64,000 nucleotides of DNA, from positions 1-64,000 of the forward strand of contig NZ_JACVAK010000005.1 in assembly GCF_014851805.1 (NCBI RefSeq), written 5' to 3'. The notes beneath the pieces are model-generated. The model saw only the letters and a program-made list of their open reading frames with translations, did not search any database and was not told the origin of the DNA. Position 1 is the first letter of the stretch, and each line of letters starts with the position of its first letter. Shown piece after piece: positions 1-8,475 of the stretch. The translations under genes and the position numbers were made by a program. The DNA comes from Pseudoxanthomonas sp. PXM02 (GTDB taxonomy: Bacteria > Pseudomonadota > Gammaproteobacteria > Xanthomonadales > Xanthomonadaceae).

Positions 1-118
1 CGGGATGAGTAACAGGGGCGCTTGAACAGGTGGGGTAGTCCGCGCTCGGGCAGCCGACAAGGAGAGTCGGAAGAACAATAGCTATTGGAACGAATAGCCG
101 ATTCCTCACAAGCGGCAC
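1..118 (-). CDS. Truncated cassette gene, putative lipoprotein (5' end only)
   Basis: The reverse strand is open from GTG at 118 (or the in-frame GTG at 109) to the window edge, 39 codons with no stop. The translation has a short basic start, a hydrophobic stretch and a lipobox (LVGC, Cys near residue 23 counting from the first GTG), followed by a Ser/Pro/Thr-rich segment. That is a type II (lipoprotein) signal peptide, so the product is probably membrane-anchored; its function cannot be told. The gene begins directly at the attC boundary (118-176), which is where the next cassette of the array should start. No ATG and no clear ribosome-binding site are visible, so the start is uncertain, but the lipobox in the open frame makes a real gene likely. 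Confidence 0.5.
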   Translation of the reverse strand, partial: MPLVRNRLFVPIAIVLPTLLVGCPSADYPTCSSAPVTHP

Positions 119-176
119 CTAACGCCTGAATTAAGCCGACCCGCGAAGCGGGTTCGGCTTGAATGAATTGTTAGGT
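118..176 (-). repeat. attC recombination site (59-base element) 1
   Basis: A 59-bp imperfect palindrome is bounded by CCTAAC (118-123) and GTTAGGT (170-176). The inner arms AAGCCGA/TCGGCTT and CCCGC/GCGGG fold around a short loop. This is the architecture of integron attC sites. It differs from the copy at 615-673 by a single base in the loop. It separates the SseB-like cassette from the next, truncated one. Confidence 0.93.
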
Positions 177-596
177 TGCAGCCGAGTTGCCTGCAACCTG
201 CTGCTTGAGACGGCCGATAGCTTCCGGTGCCAGTTCTACGCCGACCGAACCCCCTGGATTAATGACAACGCCAACTTCCGATCCTAAGCCCTGGAGTAGC
301 CAAGTGAAGCTTACGAGCAGGCCGTACCCAAACTGAGGCAGGTGCTCATGCCAAGGAGTCGACCGCTCTGGCGCGGTGAACGCTGCAACGAAAGGCCCCC
401 CTGCGGCATTTGTCAGCACGCACATGTTAATCGACGGGTCCCAGCGACCTTCGGGGCCGATATCCTTGTCTAGAAGGACGAATACTTGAGAAGTGAGTAG
501 TTGGTCGAAAAAGGCTGCTGGCGAGCCAGTGCCCTGTTGCGCATCAAGTAGCGCATGCTCCAGTGAATTGGTGGGCGAGAACTCTTTTTCAGTCAA
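171..596 (-). CDS. Integron cassette: SseB-family protein
   Basis: The protein of about 141 residues resembles the SseB N-terminal domain: an N-terminal helix (NSLEHALLDAQQG), a strand ending in FVLLDKD, then the pattern VLTNAAGGPFVAAFTAPER and a late VVINPGG motif typical of the family. The role of SseB domains is mostly unknown. I place the start at TTG 596 because GGGAG lies about 7 bases upstream and the frame further upstream runs back through the attC site; the nearby ATG (610) is in another frame and stops after five codons. The TAA stop (171-173) is formed by the CCTAAC core of the downstream attC site. It is the second cassette of the array and is read away from intI, the normal cassette orientation. 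Confidence 0.75.
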   Translation of the reverse strand: MTEKEFSPTNSLEHALLDAQQGTGSPAAFFDQLLTSQVFVLLDKDIGPEGRWDPSINMCVLTNAAGGPFVAAFTAPERSTPWHEHLPQFGYGLLVSFTWLLQGLGSEVGVVINPGGSVGVELAPEAIGRLKQQVAGNSAAT

Positions 597-614
597 TGCA
601 TTGCTCCCATGCAA

Positions 615-673
615 CCTAACGCCTGAATTAAGCCGACCCGCGAGGCGGGTTCGGCTTGAATGAATTGTTAGGT
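615..673 (-). repeat. attC recombination site (59-base element) 2
   Basis: CCTAAC (615-620) and GTTAGGT (667-673) bound a 59-bp palindrome nearly identical to the site at 118-176; one A/G change lies in the central loop. Near-identical attC sites beside unrelated genes are the mark of a resident chromosomal integron rather than a mobile one. Confidence 0.93.
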
Positions 674-1015
674 GCGCGCCGCCTGGACGGCGCACCCCCA
701 CCCATCGTAATCGAGTCCGAACAACTCACAAACGCAGGCCATGAAGCCGGAGACGGATTGAATGGCATGCTGCTCAATTGGCATGTTGACGACAACAAGG
801 ACACTCGGCGAGTCCTCCAGGCCTTGCGCTGTGGCGACGCCATACTGGTGATCGTTGATGAAATCTGCGACGACCGTTGCTTTGTCCGCGGAGGGGGCTT
901 TGAGCAAGAACTCGACGTCGCGGGGAGTGCTGAAGCGATCTCCTTGTGCGTCCAACTTGCGAAGCAAGTCCGTGTCTGAGACTGCTGTGGCTATCAACAT
1001 GTCGAGTACTGCCAT
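668..1015 (-). CDS. Integron cassette: RraB-family (ribonuclease E inhibitor B) protein
   Basis: A 115-residue protein with the RraB/DUF695-like pattern: FSTPRDVEFLLKAP, a central strand (SVLVVVNMPI) and the diagnostic ending YDGWGCAV. RraB of E. coli binds RNase E and changes its cleavage pattern; cassette members of this family are common in chromosomal integrons but their targets are not known. It is the first cassette, next to the attI region, so it should be the one best expressed from an integron promoter. ATG 1015 follows the GTTAGGC junction by a few bases with no evident Shine-Dalgarno; ATG 1000 is an alternative. The TAA stop (668-670) lies inside the attC core. Confidence 0.8.
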   Translation of the reverse strand: MAVLDMLIATAVSDTDLLRKLDAQGDRFSTPRDVEFLLKAPSADKATVVADFINDHQYGVATAQGLEDSPSVLVVVNMPIEQHAIQSVSGFMACVCELFGLDYDGWGCAVQAART

Positions 1016-1020
1016 AGCGC

Positions 1021-1090
1021 GCCTAACGCCTAGTAGACCCCACTCTGGGGTGATAACGCCGAGTATTCAGGTAGGGCGTGCGGGCGTCAA
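1021..1090. other. Putative attI site and first-cassette junction
   Basis: GTTAGGC on the reverse strand (1021-1027) marks the junction with the first cassette. TAACGCC occurs twice as a direct repeat (1024-1030 and 1054-1060), with a small hairpin (ACCCC/GGGGT, 1037-1051) between. This lies between the divergent cassettes and intI, where attI sits in integrons. The right-hand limit is a guess. Confidence 0.6.
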
Positions 1091-1187
1091 TCGGGGTTTT
1101 CCCATGCGGGATCAGTGACTTGTCTGATGGTTGTGGCGTTTGCCCTGTGCGAGGTTGACCGCGTTATTCGCATGGAATGCGGTGGTT

Positions 1188-2195
1188 ATGGATTATCAGG
1201 GCAAGGACGGGGCGGTATCTGCGGGCGAGGTCGGTGTACGACGTGGTGGCTTGATGGAAGACGTTGTCCGCAAGTTGCGGGTGGGTCACTACAGCATTCG
1301 CACTGAACGGGCGTACGTGGGGTGGATACGGCGGTTCATTATCGCCAATGGCAAGCGGCATCCGCGTGAGTTGGGAGTGGCGCAGGTCGAGACGTTCCTG
1401 ACGCGGTTGGCGGTCGAAGGCAAGGTGGCGGCAAGCACGCAGAACCAGGCCTTGTCGGCAGTGCTGTTCCTGTATCGCGAAGTGCTGGGCATGAAGCTGC
1501 CGTGGATGGACGACGTGGTCCGCGCCAAGCGGCCGCAGCGCGTGCCGACGGTGCTGTCGCAGACAGAAGCAAGAGCGTTGCTGGCGCACATGGACGGACG
1601 CTTGGCGCTGCTGGCGCGCCTGCTCTACGGCACCGGCATGCGGTTGATGGAGGGCGTCCGGTTGCGCGTGAAGGACGTCGACTTCGCGCGCAACGAGATC
1701 ACGGTGCGTGAGGGGAAGGGCGGCAAGGACCGGCGCACGGTGCTGCCGGGGTCGCTGGTCCCTGCGCTGCAGGCCGAGGTGGAGCGCGTCCATGTGCTGC
1801 ATAGGGACGACCTGGCGCGAGGCATGGGGGAGGTGTGGCTGCCTCACGCGCTGTCGCGCAAGTATCCGAGTGCCGCGCGGGACCTGGGCTGGCAGTATGT
1901 GTTTCCCGCCCGGACGATCAGTCGCGATCCGCGTGACGGACGATGGCGGCGACACCATCTCGACGAAGCGATGCTGTCACGCGCGCTCAAGCGGGCACAG
2001 GGCGGAGCGGGAATCACCAAGTCGGTCACCGCGCACGTGCTGCGGCATTCCTTCGCGACCCACCTGATCGAAAGCGGATACGACATCCGCACGGTGCAGG
2101 AACTGTTGGGGCACAAGGATGTCGCCACCACGCAGATCTACACGCACGTGCTGAATCGCGGGGCGGGCGCGGTGCTCAGTCCGCTGGACCGCTGA
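1188..2195 (+). CDS. intI: Integron integrase IntI (tyrosine recombinase)
   Basis: A 335-residue tyrosine recombinase of the integron type. The N-terminal SAM-like domain carries the IntI signature HYSIRTERAYVGWIRRFI. The catalytic set is complete: Arg152 (GTGMRL), Lys in GKGGKDR, His283-x-x-Arg286 (HVLRHSF), His309 (LLGHKD) and Tyr318 (QIYTHV). The stretch between them (ALSRKYPSAARDLGWQYVFP, then RRHHLDE) matches the extra region found only in integron integrases, which binds extrahelical bases of attC hairpins. ATG 1188 was chosen because IntI homology begins soon after; the frame is open upstream to 1131, and ATG 1254 is also possible. No frameshift or missing catalytic residue is seen, unlike many xanthomonad copies that are decayed. 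comEC begins 1 bp after the stop. Confidence 0.93.
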   Translation: MDYQGKDGAVSAGEVGVRRGGLMEDVVRKLRVGHYSIRTERAYVGWIRRFIIANGKRHPRELGVAQVETFLTRLAVEGKVAASTQNQALSAVLFLYREVLGMKLPWMDDVVRAKRPQRVPTVLSQTEARALLAHMDGRLALLARLLYGTGMRLMEGVRLRVKDVDFARNEITVREGKGGKDRRTVLPGSLVPALQAEVERVHVLHRDDLARGMGEVWLPHALSRKYPSAARDLGWQYVFPARTISRDPRDGRWRRHHLDEAMLSRALKRAQGGAGITKSVTAHVLRHSFATHLIESGYDIRTVQELLGHKDVATTQIYTHVLNRGAGAVLSPLDR

Positions 2196-2196
2196 C

Positions 2197-4581
2197 ATGG
2201 ACGCGATCGGGAAAGGCGCGCCGCCGTTCGGGCTGGCCTGCGTGGCGGCACTGTTGCTGGGGATCACCGGCATGCTGTGGCAACCGGTGTTGCCCGGGCG
2301 CGTCGTGTTGTGGGCGCTGTTGTGCGCCGGACTGGCCCTCTGGTGCCTGCCTTCCCGCTGGCGGTGCGTGGGCGCATTGCTTGCGGGAATGGCATGGGCG
2401 GGATTGCACGCGACGTGGAGCCTGTATGTCCAGCTGCCGATGGCATGGGAAGGGCGCGAGACGACGGTGAGCGGCAGGGTGGTCGGGCTACCCGAGCCGC
2501 AGGCGCGACGCACGCGCTTCCTATTCCGTATCGATGATGGCGCCGGTCAGCCTGCGCCGCTACGGGGACGCCTGCTGCGGTTGGCGTGGTACGACGATTT
2601 CGGTGCGACCCAGCCAGGGCCGCGCTTGCAACTGGGCGCTGGAGAGGCGTGGCGGTTTCGTGTGCGCCTGCGGGCGCCGCGGGGGCTCGCCAATCCCGGC
2701 GGAGTGGACGCCGAGCGCTACGCGGCGGCGCAGCGCATCAGCGCGATGGGCTATGTCCGCGACCCCGGTGGCGCTCGCAGACTGGCGTCGGGGCAGGGAA
2801 TAGATGCCTGGCGCAGTCGGATGTCCGAACGGATTGCGGAAGGAAGTCCGGATGGTGATGCACGCTTCGTCCAGGCGCTGGCGTTGGGCGACACGCGAGG
2901 ACTCGATGACCATGACTGGCAGGTGCTGCGTGCTGCCGGGCTGACGCATCTCATCGCCATCTCCGGATTCCACGTCGGCATGGTGGCCGGCGCGTGCGCA
3001 CTGGTCGCCGCCGGCCTGTGGTGGCTGATGCCGGTGCTGGCGCGATACATCCCGCGACCGCAGGCAGCAGGGGCTGCCGCGCTGCTGGGGACCCTGGCGT
3101 ATGCGGCCGTGGCGGGCTTCGCGCTGCCGACAGTCCGCACGGTCCTGATGATCGCGGTGGTCGTGCTGGCGCGCCTCGCGCGGCGCCACGTACGCATCGC
3201 GGACACCCTCGCGCTCGCCATGCTGGCGGTGCTCGTTTTCGATCCCCTGTCGTTGCTCGCGGCCGGTTTCTGGTTGAGCTTCGGCGGTGTCGCGTGGCTG
3301 GCCTGGTGCATGCCGGCGTCGCTCCATTGGGCGAAAGCCTTCCTGCCTGCCCAGGGCGTTGCCACGGTGGGCTTGCTGCCGTTCACGGCCGTCCTGTTCG
3401 GACAGGCATCGCTGGCCGGTCCGCTCGCCAATCTGGTAGCCATTCCCTGGTGGAGCCTGGTGGTCGTGCCGCTGTCGCTGCTGGGGACCGGCCTGGAGGC
3501 GCTGCATCCCGGTGCGGGGAGCTGGGCGTGGCGCGCAGCGGCGGCCTGTTTCGGGCCGACATGGCGGGTCTTCGAGCAGGTGGCGCAGCATCGCTATGCC
3601 TTGTGGTGGTTGCCTGAGAGTCCGGCATGGGCGTTGTGGCTGGCGCTGGCGGGCGGATTCTGGCTGCTGCTGCCACGTGGTGTCCCGGGCAAGTCGCTGG
3701 CGTTGCTGCTGTGGCTGCCGTTGCTCTGGCCTGATCGCGAGCGACCGCGCGAGGGCGAGGTGGAACTGGTGGCGATCGACGTGGGGCAGGGGTTGTCCGC
3801 GCTGGTACGCACGGCGAACCATGCGGTCCTGTTCGATGCAGGCCCGGCGGTGGAGGACGGATTCGATGCCGGTGAACGTGCGGTCGTCCCGGCCCTGCGC
3901 GCACTCGGCGTGCCTCGTCTGGATGCGCTGGTGGTCAGCCACGGCGACAACGACCACGCGGGCGGCGTAGATTCCGTTCGCGAGGCCCTGCCGGTGCGCA
4001 CGGTAATGGCACCGCCGGGCAGCCCCGTGGATATGGATGCGGCCTGTATCGCGGGCGCCTCGTGGACGTGGGATGGCGTGCGCTTCCGTTTCCTGCACCC
4101 CGGTCTGCACTTCCCCTATCTGGGCAACGAAGCCAGTTGCGTGCTGAAGGTGGAGACGGCGCACGGCGGGTTGTTGTTGCCCGGGGACATCGGCGCCATC
4201 GTCGAGCGCGGGCTCGTTCATCGTGATGCGGCGGCGCTGCGGTCGGAGGTGGTGGTGGTGCCGCACCATGGCAGCGCAGGCTCCTCCGACCCGGCCTTCA
4301 TCACTGCGGTCTCGCCGCGGCTGGTGCTGAACGCCAGCGGCGCGGGTAACCGTTTCGGCCATCCCCGTGCCGAGGTCGTCGCGCGCTGGCGCAGGCGGGG
4401 TGCCGAGGTGCTGGACACCCAGTCGGGCGGGGCGCTGCGTGTGTGGCTGGGCGAGGAGGGCCTGCAGGTGCGTGAACGGCGTCACGACCGGGCGCGCTGG
4501 TGGGACGCCGTGCGGCGTCAGCAGGCCGGTGGGCTATCCTATCGGCTGGAAGAAGGACGGCCCGATGCGCCGGAGGACTGA
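2197..4581 (+). CDS. comEC: DNA internalization competence protein ComEC/Rec2
   Basis: A 794-residue polytopic inner-membrane protein that forms the channel for single-stranded DNA entry in natural transformation. An N-terminal membrane part is followed by an OB-fold-like segment, then the competence domain with its hallmark LTHLIAISGFHVGM near residues 249-262 and many hydrophobic helices. The C-terminal domain is a metallo-beta-lactamase fold with VSHGDNDHAGG near residue 580, thought to degrade the non-transported strand. Length is typical of proteobacterial ComEC. It starts 1 bp after intI, but the pairing is probably accidental, since exbB-exbD-msbA normally follow comEC in this family. 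A working uptake channel next to an integron would supply cassette DNA, which is an appealing but unproven link. Confidence 0.93.
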   Translation: MDAIGKGAPPFGLACVAALLLGITGMLWQPVLPGRVVLWALLCAGLALWCLPSRWRCVGALLAGMAWAGLHATWSLYVQLPMAWEGRETTVSGRVVGLPEPQARRTRFLFRIDDGAGQPAPLRGRLLRLAWYDDFGATQPGPRLQLGAGEAWRFRVRLRAPRGLANPGGVDAERYAAAQRISAMGYVRDPGGARRLASGQGIDAWRSRMSERIAEGSPDGDARFVQALALGDTRGLDDHDWQVLRAAGLTHLIAISGFHVGMVAGACALVAAGLWWLMPVLARYIPRPQAAGAAALLGTLAYAAVAGFALPTVRTVLMIAVVVLARLARRHVRIADTLALAMLAVLVFDPLSLLAAGFWLSFGGVAWLAWCMPASLHWAKAFLPAQGVATVGLLPFTAVLFGQASLAGPLANLVAIPWWSLVVVPLSLLGTGLEALHPGAGSWAWRAAAACFGPTWRVFEQVAQHRYALWWLPESPAWALWLALAGGFWLLLPRGVPGKSLALLLWLPLLWPDRERPREGEVELVAIDVGQGLSALVRTANHAVLFDAGPAVEDGFDAGERAVVPALRALGVPRLDALVVSHGDNDHAGGVDSVREALPVRTVMAPPGSPVDMDAACIAGASWTWDGVRFRFLHPGLHFPYLGNEASCVLKVETAHGGLLLPGDIGAIVERGLVHRDAAALRSEVVVVPHHGSAGSSDPAFITAVSPRLVLNASGAGNRFGHPRAEVVARWRRRGAEVLDTQSGGALRVWLGEEGLQVRERRHDRARWWDAVRRQQAGGLSYRLEEGRPDAPED

Positions 4582-4583
4582 AC

Positions 4584-5246
4584 GTGCTGGAACTGGTGAA
4601 GGCCGGCGGTTGGCCGATGATCCCGCTGCTGCTGCTCGGCGTGCTGGCCCTGGCCATCGTGGTGGAACGCTTCTGGTCGCTGCGTCGCAAGGAGATCCTG
4701 CCACCCGGTCTGGGCGAGGAAGTCCGCGCGTGGGCAGGCCGGGGGCAGCTGGAGCCGGCCCATATCGAGTCCCTGCGCCGCAATTCCCCCCTGGGTGAAC
4801 TGCTGGCGGCGGCGCTCGATGTCCGCAACAAGCCGCGTGACCAGATCCGCGAGCGCATCGAGGACACCGGCCGCCATGTGGTCCATCGCATGGAGAAGTT
4901 CCTCAATGCGCTGGGCAGCATTGCCTCGGCCGGCCCGCTGCTGGGCCTGCTGGGTACCGTGGTCGGCATGATCCAGATGTTCCTCGGCATCCAGGACAGC
5001 GGCGTGGGCGACGTCAATGCGCTGGCCGGCGGCATCGGCAAGGCGCTGGTGTGCGCGGCGGCCGGCATGATCGTGGCCATCCCGGCCCTGCTGTTCCACC
5101 GCTACTTCCGCGGCAAGGTCACCGGCTACGTGATGGAAATGGAGAAGGAAGCCACCGCGCTGGTCGACGCGCTGGAAGCCCGCCATCCACCACGCTCCGT
5201 CGCCCGTCCTTCCGGCGTCGTCGCGCCGGCGCCGACGAGCGCCTGA
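4584..5246 (+). CDS. exbB: ExbB/TolQ-family proton channel subunit (MotA/TolQ/ExbB)
   Basis: A 220-residue inner-membrane protein. GTG 4584 is preferred because GGAGG (4572-4576) lies 7 bases upstream and the product then begins with the first membrane helix (WPMIPLLLLGVLALAIVVERFW). The second and third helices are around residues 110-135 (SAGPLLGLLGTVVGMI, the conserved channel motif) and 150-175. ExbB pentamers surround an ExbD dimer and pass proton-motive force to TonB. This copy is coupled to exbD and msbA in a lipid A gene cluster, so it may serve general TonB needs or, as in some Xanthomonas, be one of several ExbB-ExbD pairs. The window also holds a TonB-dependent receptor (44737) that needs such energy. 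Confidence 0.9.
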   Translation: MLELVKAGGWPMIPLLLLGVLALAIVVERFWSLRRKEILPPGLGEEVRAWAGRGQLEPAHIESLRRNSPLGELLAAALDVRNKPRDQIRERIEDTGRHVVHRMEKFLNALGSIASAGPLLGLLGTVVGMIQMFLGIQDSGVGDVNALAGGIGKALVCAAAGMIVAIPALLFHRYFRGKVTGYVMEMEKEATALVDALEARHPPRSVARPSGVVAPAPTSA

Positions 5247-5255
5247 GGCCGGCGC

Positions 5256-5678
5256 ATGCGTATCCGCGACGACCGATCGCAGGAAGAGCCTGAGATCAAC
5301 CTGGTGCCGTTGATCGACGTGATCCTGGTGCTGATCATCTTCTTCGTGATCACCACGACCTTCGACGCTCGCTCGATGCTACAGCTGCAGCTGCCCAGCG
5401 CGACGGGCGAACCGGTGGCCGCGCAGGTCAAGGCGCTCAGCGTGCTGGTCAATGCCGACGGGCGCTATTTCGTCGATGAGCAGGAAGTGCTCCGTCCCGA
5501 CATCGATGCGCTCAAGCAGACCTTGCAGCAGGTGGCCGGCAGCGATCGCAGCCGGCCGGTGCTGCTGCGCGCCGATGCCCGCACGCCGCACCAGGCCGTG
5601 GTGACCGCGCTGGATGCACTGGGCCAGTTGGGCTTCCGCAAGATCAACATCGCCACCGCGCCGGAGGCGCAGAAGTGA
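5256..5678 (+). CDS. exbD: ExbD/TolR-family biopolymer transport protein
   Basis: A 140-residue protein with a short cytoplasmic N-terminus (EEPEINLVPLIDVILVLIIF). The Asp in PLIDVILVL is the proton-carrying residue of the single membrane helix (about residues 18-36). A periplasmic ExbD/TolR domain follows, ending in LRADARTPHQAVVTALDALG. It starts 9 bp after exbB and overlaps the msbA start, giving an exbB-exbD-msbA transcription unit. Confidence 0.92.
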   Translation: MRIRDDRSQEEPEINLVPLIDVILVLIIFFVITTTFDARSMLQLQLPSATGEPVAAQVKALSVLVNADGRYFVDEQEVLRPDIDALKQTLQQVAGSDRSRPVLLRADARTPHQAVVTALDALGQLGFRKINIATAPEAQK

Positions 5679-7429
5679 GCGGCATGGAGTCGCCCTGGCA
5701 GGTCTACAAGCGGTTGATGGGCTTTGCACGCCCGTATCGCGGACTGCTGCTGCTCGCCGGCCTGGGCATGCTGATCGAGGCGGCCGCCGGCGGTGCCTTC
5801 AGCAAGCTGATGGAGCCGGTGGTCAACGAGACCTTCATCGACCGCGACAAGGCCAAGAGCCTGCTGTTGCCGCTGGCGATCGTCGGCCTGTTCGTGATCC
5901 GCGGCATCGCCGGCTATGTCACCGACATGGGCATGGGCAAGGCCGCGCGCAGCATCGCGCGCGATGTCCGCGTCAACGTGCTGGGCAAGTACCTGCGGTT
6001 GCCGGGGCTGCGTTTCGATACCGAGCCGGTGCCGGCGATGCTGGTCCGCCTCGGCTCGGACGCGGACCAGATGGCGCAGGCCGCCGTCGATGCCATGAAG
6101 GTGATGCTGCAGCAGGTGCTGCAGATCATCGCCGCGCTGGTGGTGATGTTCTGGACGAGCTGGCAGGTCACGCTGGCGATCCTGATCATGGCACCGCCCC
6201 TGGCATGGATCATGGACAAGGTGGCCAAGCGCTACCGGCGCATCAGCCACCGCATCCAGGAAAGCGGCGCCGAGATGATGCAGGCCGCGGACCAGACCCT
6301 GTCCAACCAGCAGGAAGTGAAGGTCTACGGCGCTCAGGGCAGCGAGCTGGCGCGGTACGAACACCTCGCCAATACGAACCTCAAGCTGGCGATGAAAGTC
6401 GAGGCCACGCGCAGCGTCTCGTCGGCGATGGTGCAGCTGATGGGCGCCATCGGTCTGGCGCTGCTGTTGTTCTTCGCGGGACGCGAGGCCATGGCGGGGA
6501 GATTGACCGCGGGCGGCTTCGTCACGCTGATGATCTCGATGATGGCGATCATTCCGTCGCTCAAGCAGTTGACCAACGTGCAGAACATGCTGCAGCGGGG
6601 CGTGGCTTCGGCGCAGCGCCTGTTCTCCGTGCTCGATACCGATGATGAAAAGGACACGGGTATGCGCACGCTCGATCGCGCAAAGGGGCTGCTCGAGTTC
6701 CGCGACATCACCGCGCGCTATCCGGGCCAGAGCCGTCCAGCGCTGGAAGGTGTCAGCTTCACTGCGCGTCCCGGCACCGTCACCGCCATCGTCGGCCGTT
6801 CCGGCAGTGGCAAGTCGACGCTGATCAAGCTGATCCCGCGCTTCTACGAATACGAGTCCGGCGAAATCCTGCTGGATGGCCAGCCGCTGCAGGACTACCG
6901 CCTCGCCGATCTGCGGCGCCAGGTGGCGCTGGTAGGGCAGCAGGTGATGCTGTTCGACGGCACGGTCGCCGCCAACGTCGCCTATGGTGAGCTGCAGGGT
7001 GCTGAAGCCGTCGCCATGGAGGAAGCCGTCCGCGGCGCCAACGCGATGGAGTTCGTCAGCGAACTGCCGGACGGCATGCAGGCGCCGATCGGCAACAAGG
7101 GCGGGCGGCTGTCGGGTGGCCAGCGGCAGCGCCTGGCGATCGCGCGCGCGATGCTGAAGGACGCGCCGATCCTGATCCTCGACGAGGCGACCGCTGCCCT
7201 CGACAACGAATCCGAACGCCTGGTGCAGAACGCATTGCAGAAGCTGATGCCGGACCGCACCACGCTGGTCATCGCGCACCGGCTGTCGACCATCGAACAT
7301 GCCGACCAGGTGCTGGTGCTGGACCAGGGGCGTCTGGTCGAGCAGGGCACGCACACCGAGTTGCTGGCGCGCGGTGGGCTGTACGCCCACCTGTACCAGA
7401 TGCAGTTCCGCGAGGGCGAGGCGGGGTGA
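5675..7429 (+). CDS. msbA: Lipid A export ATP-binding/permease protein MsbA
   Basis: A 584-residue half-size ABC exporter that flips lipid A-core across the inner membrane. Six membrane helices occupy about the first 320 residues. The nucleotide-binding domain has Walker [10 protein letters not shown] (374-382), signature LSGGQ (479-483) and Walker B with Asp503-Glu504. GTG 5675 overlaps the exbD stop and has GGAGG 7 bases upstream, which fits better than ATG 5684. The next gene, lpxK, overlaps its stop codon by 4 bp, and the lipid A/Kdo neighbours support MsbA over other exporters of the family. Confidence 0.95.
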   Translation: MSGMESPWQVYKRLMGFARPYRGLLLLAGLGMLIEAAAGGAFSKLMEPVVNETFIDRDKAKSLLLPLAIVGLFVIRGIAGYVTDMGMGKAARSIARDVRVNVLGKYLRLPGLRFDTEPVPAMLVRLGSDADQMAQAAVDAMKVMLQQVLQIIAALVVMFWTSWQVTLAILIMAPPLAWIMDKVAKRYRRISHRIQESGAEMMQAADQTLSNQQEVKVYGAQGSELARYEHLANTNLKLAMKVEATRSVSSAMVQLMGAIGLALLLFFAGREAMAGRLTAGGFVTLMISMMAIIPSLKQLTNVQNMLQRGVASAQRLFSVLDTDDEKDTGMRTLDRAKGLLEFRDITARYPGQSRPALEGVSFTARPGTVTAIVGRSGSGKSTLIKLIPRFYEYESGEILLDGQPLQDYRLADLRRQVALVGQQVMLFDGTVAANVAYGELQGAEAVAMEEAVRGANAMEFVSELPDGMQAPIGNKGGRLSGGQRQRLAIARAMLKDAPILILDEATAALDNESERLVQNALQKLMPDRTTLVIAHRLSTIEHADQVLVLDQGRLVEQGTHTELLARGGLYAHLYQMQFREGEAG

Positions 7430-8442
7430 GTCGCCGCACGATGCCCCAGCCCCCGGCGTACTGGTTCGGCGATGGTCCTGTGCCGCTCTGGGCGCGCGTG
7501 TTGGCCGGCGTCTACGGCGCGCTGGTCGCCCTGCGTCACCGGCTTTACCGTACGGGCGTGTTGCGTCGACACCGTATCGGCGTCCCGGTCATCGTCGTAG
7601 GCAACATCACCGCCGGCGGCACCGGCAAGACCCCGCTGACCATTGCCCTGGTCGAGCGCCTGAGGGCGGCGGGTTTCAAACCCGGCGTGGCCAGCCGCGG
7701 TTACGGTCGCAGCGGCGATGCCCAGGCGCGCTGGGTGGACGCGGCGACGCCGCCCACCGATGGCGGCGACGAACCCGTCCTCATCGCGCGCCACACCGGC
7801 ACCCGCGTGCGCGTGGACCGGGATCGCGTCGCAGCAGCGAAGGCGCTGGTGGCGGCTGGTTGCGATGTGATCATCTGCGACGACGGGTTGCAGCATTACC
7901 GGCTGCAACGCGACGTGGACATCGAAGTGATCGACGGCGCCCGGCGATACGGCAACGGTCGCATGATGCCGGCCGGCCCGTTGCGCGAGCCGGTGGCGCG
8001 CGCGGCGGACTGCGATTTCCGTGTGGTCAACCTGCCGGATGCCGGGAGTGTTGCCGGGTTCGGCGAGTGGCCGATGCACCTGCAGGCCGATGACGCGCTG
8101 CCGTTGCGCGGCGGCAGGCCGAAGCCGTTGTCGGCATTCGTGGGCCAGCGCGTGCATGCGGTGGCCGGCATCGGCAATCCGAACCGCTTCTTCACCATGC
8201 TCCGCGACCACGGACTGGGCGTCGTGCCGCACGCGTTCGCGGACCATCACGACTACCGCGAAGAAGACTTCGCATTCGGCAGCGAGCTGCCGGTGCTGAT
8301 GACCGAAAAGGACGCGGTAAAGTGCGCCGCCTTCGCCAACGATTGGTTTTACAGCGTGCCGGTCGTGGCGAGACTGCCGGAGGCATTCTGGATCGCCTTG
8401 CTGGAGAAGCTCGGGCGGTCTTCCGGCGTCGCCTCGAAGTAA
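7426..8442 (+). CDS. lpxK: Tetraacyldisaccharide 4'-kinase LpxK
   Basis: A 338-residue enzyme that phosphorylates the 4' position of the lipid A disaccharide precursor, the sixth step of lipid A synthesis. The P-loop GGTGKT is at about 64-69 after VVGNITA, followed by family motifs VASRGYGR and DDGLQHYRL and the C-terminal ALVEKL-like end. GTG 7426 overlaps the msbA stop by 4 bp, so translation is probably coupled. It acts at the cytoplasmic face of the inner membrane. No Trm112-like small gene is present in the 33-bp gap before kdsB, although one lies there in many gammaproteobacteria. Confidence 0.95.
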   Translation: MSRRTMPQPPAYWFGDGPVPLWARVLAGVYGALVALRHRLYRTGVLRRHRIGVPVIVVGNITAGGTGKTPLTIALVERLRAAGFKPGVASRGYGRSGDAQARWVDAATPPTDGGDEPVLIARHTGTRVRVDRDRVAAAKALVAAGCDVIICDDGLQHYRLQRDVDIEVIDGARRYGNGRMMPAGPLREPVARAADCDFRVVNLPDAGSVAGFGEWPMHLQADDALPLRGGRPKPLSAFVGQRVHAVAGIGNPNRFFTMLRDHGLGVVPHAFADHHDYREEDFAFGSELPVLMTEKDAVKCAAFANDWFYSVPVVARLPEAFWIALLEKLGRSSGVASK

Positions 8443-8475
8443 CGCTTACTCAGAAAAACCAGGATCCGGATTCCG

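Noticed and set aside
171..701. Longer start (701) for the SseB-like cassette gene
   Set aside because: Would translate through the attC site and part of the neighbouring cassette; TTG 596 with GGGAG fits cassette limits.
1021..1190. LexA (SOS) box upstream of intI
   Set aside because: Looked for because many integrases are SOS-controlled; no TTAG-N6-CTAA-like palindrome found.
8443..8475. Trm112-like small gene between lpxK and kdsB
   Set aside because: Only 33 bp are available; the gene found there in other gammaproteobacteria is absent.
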